Of a stretch of DNA of 64,000 nucleotides, positions 61,763-64,000 are shown piece after piece. How positions within the stretch are numbered: position 1 is the first letter of the stretch; every line of letters starts with the position of its first letter. This stretch comes from Chitinophagales bacterium (lineage in GTDB: Bacteria > Bacteroidota > Bacteroidia > Chitinophagales > UBA10324): NCBI GenBank assembly GCA_025056305.1, contig JANWWJ010000027.1, positions 154,163 to 218,162 of the forward strand. Reading direction: 5' to 3'. The notes under the pieces were generated by a model. The model did not search any database. It was given only the letters and a program-made list of their open reading frames with translations, and was not told the DNA's origin. The translations under genes were made by a program, and so were the position numbers.

Positions 61763-62724
61763 CAAGCGGTAAAAATTTTCCGAAACTCAGCATAGCGCTC
61801 TATAACAACGGCGGTAACTGCCATGACCGTAAACGAAAGCAACACGGTGGCTACCAGAATGAGCCAACGGATTGGTTTCGATTTGCGTTCGGCGGGAAAA
61901 GCTTTTTCTAAAACCAGAATTGTAGGAATATCGGCATCTATGGTGGCCAAATGTTGCTCGTATTGTGTAATGCTGTTGTTGAGTTCACGCACCGCTCCTT
62001 TTTTCTTCTCTTCCAGCACTTTTACCCGTTCCATGGCAGCATCCACTTCCGGACCCTTCGGGCCCTGTAGCTTACGTTCCTGATGGGCCAAATCTTCGAT
62101 GTCGGTGTAAAGGCCATAGGCCGACTTGAGCGCAAATATGCTGTCTGTCAATTGTTGCACGACTATTTCTTTGTCCTCCATCTTGCGACGGTAGATTTCT
62201 AAAATTTTCTTTTTGTTCTCATTTATGAGCTCGCGGTTGATTTGATCGATCCGTTCTACGATGGCATTGGCCATTTCGGCAGCACGGTAGCGGTCACGGT
62301 CTTCCACACTGATCTGAATGGCACCCTTGGGTGTTTTTTCCACTTGGTAATGGGCGTCTAACTTTTTGATTACCGTATAGGTGGGATAATTCGTTTTCGT
62401 AGTATCGATTCTATAATGTTCATATAAGTTGAATTTTTCTACGATGTACATTTTTAATGGAACGGAATTGGCTACGGACATGACTCGGTCGATGTCGGCA
62501 GTGCCACCGAATAGATAATCGCCGGTCCCGCCAAACAGAGCACCGCTGCTGGCCAGGTTCGGATTTAAAGGGTAAAACAAAGTGGAGGATCGGTATTTAG
62601 GCGGCATGATGCGCGGGTCGGTCAAGATCACGCTGCCCAATGCGGCCAAGCCCACGACGAGAGCAATAGGCTTGCGCCATTTCCATACAATTTTTACAAA
62701 ATCTATCAAGTTCCATGAATTCAT
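61762..62724 (-). CDS. Wzz-like polysaccharide co-polymerase (chain-length determinant)
   Basis: A 320-residue inner-membrane protein with the Wzz topology: an N-terminal helix (about 15-35: RKPIALVVGLAALGSVIL), a large periplasmic part with a coiled coil (about 165-260) and a C-terminal helix preceded by the proline-containing PAERKSKPIRW. No kinase domain is fused, so this is the regulator type that sets chain length with a Wzy polymerase, here the adjacent gene. An ATG five codons earlier (62739) is also possible. Confidence 0.9.
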   Translation of the reverse strand: MNSWNLIDFVKIVWKWRKPIALVVGLAALGSVILTDPRIMPPKYRSSTLFYPLNPNLASSGALFGGTGDYLFGGTADIDRVMSVANSVPLKMYIVEKFNLYEHYRIDTTKTNYPTYTVIKKLDAHYQVEKTPKGAIQISVEDRDRYRAAEMANAIVERIDQINRELINENKKKILEIYRRKMEDKEIVVQQLTDSIFALKSAYGLYTDIEDLAHQERKLQGPKGPEVDAAMERVKVLEEKKKGAVRELNNSITQYEQHLATIDADIPTILVLEKAFPAERKSKPIRWLILVATVLLSFTVMAVTAVVIERYAEFRKIFTA

Positions 62725-62805
62725 TCGCTCGCTTTGCATGTGGCGGCGAAAATAGGAAATATTATTCCGGTGCGTGGATAGAGGCTGAGCAGCGCTTCAA
62801 ATCCA

Positions 62806-62813
62806 TATGTTTG
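62806..62813 (+). promoter_or_regulatory. Possible -7 element of the fkbM-type gene
   Basis: TATGTTTG matches TAnnTTTG exactly, 18 bases before the ATG at 62832. No TTG at -33. It supports starting the gene at 62832; the longer frame from 62715 would overlap the divergent wzz start. Confidence 0.45.
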
Positions 62814-62831
62814 TTCTCCAGGTTTTCTTCT

Positions 62832-63755
62832 ATGCATCAGACTGAAGATCCATACAAATATTATGGAGAATGGCTTGCTTTAGCTGAGGGAAACCGATGG
62901 ACGCGCCTGCGACGTCGGCCCTTCACGTATGTGCTTTTTCAAATGTATGACAAGGTGGTCTATCCTGTTTTGCGTCAAGGCATGGTGGTGCGTTGTCGCA
63001 CTTTTTTTGGGGCGCCCATGGCCGTAAGTCTGCCGGCAGGAGCATCCATTTTCCTGACGGGTGGCCTAACACATGAATCAGAAAAAAAACTAATACGTTA
63101 TTTACTACACCGGCTAACGACTTCTGACGTATTCGTAGATGTTGGTGCGCATTACGGATTTTACTCGCTTCTGGCCTGTCATCGTATCGCAAACGGGACA
63201 GGCATTCGCGTCCTGGCTGTTGAACCCGCTGAAGAGGCGTTTGCGATCTTGAAAAAGAATTTGCAGCCATATCCTCAGGCTCGTGCCGTACAGGTAGTGA
63301 GCGGCGGTTGCGACGGCAGCTGTTCTTTTGTTGAGTTTGATACACGCTATTCAGAATACAATTCAGCTCAATCAGGGCGCTATCAGGGCAAACCATGGCT
63401 CAAGAAAGCTCGGATGGCGCAGCGTCAGGTTTCTTGCATGACGCTGACCACGCTCTGCAAGCAATATGGCGTGCTTCCTACCCTAATCAAGGTAGATGTG
63501 GAAGGCTTGGAATCCGAGGTCATTGCCGGGGGACTTTTGCTGCTTCAAAGCAGACGGCCAGAGGTGATTCTGGAGTTTCATGTGGCAACCGACTTGCAAC
63601 CGCAATATCTGCAAGCAGAAGCGCTGTTGCGCAACATGGGCTATGCTCCGTATGCCGTCAGTCGTGAGGGCAACTTGGAAGCGATTCAAGACATTTCGGC
63701 TTGGTTGAAGGCTTCAGGCCTGGATTCGGACAACATCGTGTTTCGAGCCACTTAG
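62832..63755 (+). CDS. FkbM-family methyltransferase
   Basis: A 307-residue SAM-dependent methyltransferase of the FkbM group, often found in surface-polysaccharide loci where it methylates sugars. VFVDVGAHYGFYSLLAC is motif I, LAVEPAEEAFAILKKNL follows, and LIKVDVEGLESEVIAGG is the FkbM signature. The N-terminal 80 residues are variable. It is divergent from the Wzz-Wzy pair and convergent with the last gene. Confidence 0.9.
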   Translation: MHQTEDPYKYYGEWLALAEGNRWTRLRRRPFTYVLFQMYDKVVYPVLRQGMVVRCRTFFGAPMAVSLPAGASIFLTGGLTHESEKKLIRYLLHRLTTSDVFVDVGAHYGFYSLLACHRIANGTGIRVLAVEPAEEAFAILKKNLQPYPQARAVQVVSGGCDGSCSFVEFDTRYSEYNSAQSGRYQGKPWLKKARMAQRQVSCMTLTTLCKQYGVLPTLIKVDVEGLESEVIAGGLLLLQSRRPEVILEFHVATDLQPQYLQAEALLRNMGYAPYAVSREGNLEAIQDISAWLKASGLDSDNIVFRAT

Positions 63756-64000
63756 GCAGAGCGACTCAAGGGCCACCAGTCGGCCGGTTGCAACAGGCGT
63801 AGGGCGTAGCCGAGGGTCAGACAAAGGAGACCGCCTGAAGGCAATGCTACAAGAAAATGCACATGAGTGTGGTAAAGAAGTAGGAAGACCATAATACAAC
63901 CGACGGTGTAGGTAGCGAGGCGGGCCACTAAAGAAGTATGGAGGCGGAAGTGGAAATAGCGAAAGGCGGCAAGCATTTGGGCGGCGGCGGCCGCCGCTGC
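63752..64000 (-). CDS. C-terminal end of a membrane protein (partial)
   Basis: The frame enters from the right window edge with an alanine run (seven Ala codons, then Gln) and continues through an internal ATG at 63976 for 74 residues to a stop overlapping the fkbM stop by three bases. Two hydrophobic helices are visible (YTVGCIMVFLLLYHTH and VALPSGGLLCLTLGYAL). The position beside Wzz, Wzy and FkbM suggests the last helices of a polysaccharide flippase, but the fragment is too short to prove it. The run of GCC/GCG codons is the most GC-rich spot in the window. Confidence 0.4.
   Translation of the reverse strand, partial: AAAAAAAQMLAAFRYFHFRLHTSLVARLATYTVGCIMVFLLLYHTHVHFLVALPSGGLLCLTLGYALRLLQPADWWPLSRSA

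Noticed and set aside
1..64000. CRISPR array, insertion sequence, phage or integron
   Set aside because: No direct repeats with regular spacers, transposase, integrase or attachment-like repeats were seen on either strand.

Overview
The window reads as a chromosomal stretch of a Bacteroidota bacterium at roughly 50% GC. The evidence is a SusC/SusD pair, several TonB-dependent receptors, type IX secretion (T9SS) cargo with both type A tails and type B (CHU_C, gliding-motility-associated) tails, a PorV-like protein, a fused SecDF, and promoters of the Bacteroidota form TTG-N17-23-TAnnTTTG. I cannot name the genus. No rRNA, tRNA, CRISPR array, phage or insertion sequence was seen, and nearly all of the sequence is coding.

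Region by region. 1-5.1 kb (minus strand): pdxA, lptB, a GH3-family adenylating enzyme and an SRPBCC protein form a probable operon, followed by a TonB-dependent receptor cut by the window edge. 5.3-9.1 kb: a secreted beta-helix protein, leucyl aminopeptidase and rsmA. 9.3-18.05 kb: a self-contained unit with a promoter, a 1223-residue TonB receptor, a 1263-residue T9SS-type secreted protein, a PorV-like barrel and a strong terminator. 18.1-24.7 kb: greA and a HIT protein (translationally coupled), ruvC, a DUF3108 protein, a sortilin-like propeller protein and a lone pyruvate dehydrogenase E1 beta. 24.8-30.2 kb: SecDF, an RlmI-like methyltransferase, a small secreted protein and a DoxX protein. 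30.3-41.1 kb: three large T9SS cargo proteins, with a YkgJ cysteine-cluster protein, a deoxynucleoside kinase and SppA among them. 41.2-46.1 kb: a NUDIX hydrolase divergent from a SusC/SusD pair that has no glycoside hydrolase neighbours. 46.3-52.4 kb: a PH-domain membrane protein, polyphosphate kinase, small secreted and TPR proteins, EtfB/EtfA and a DUF151 nuclease. 52.4-56.7 kb: an esterase divergent from the operon DUF177-rpmF-plsX-fabH-efp. 56.9-60.3 kb: four overlapping genes (alpha/beta hydrolase, membrane glycosyltransferase, small winged-helix-like protein, GAF-SpoIIE phosphatase). 60.3-64 kb: surface polysaccharide genes (Wzy/WaaL-like protein, Wzz-like protein, FkbM methyltransferase, end of a membrane protein).

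How the genes fit together. Much of the window serves the cell envelope: outer-membrane receptors, T9SS cargo, LPS export (LptB), protein export (SecDF), signal peptide degradation (SppA), phospholipid and fatty acid initiation (PlsX, FabH) and polysaccharide assembly. The rest is housekeeping. Non-ATG starts are common: GTG for lptB, ppk1, the deoxynucleoside kinase and the TPR protein, and TTG for rsmA and probably GH3. Several starts were fixed by locating the -7/-33 promoter elements just upstream.

Most worth a second look: the hydrolase/glycosyltransferase/winged-helix/SpoIIE unit and the multi-stem fold just before it; the receptor/cargo/PorV unit; the terminator hairpin that any greA transcript must cross; the start-codon palindrome at 49.1 kb; and a polyphosphate kinase with Asn where E. 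coli has its second active-site His. All functional statements rest on reading protein motifs by eye; no database search was run.
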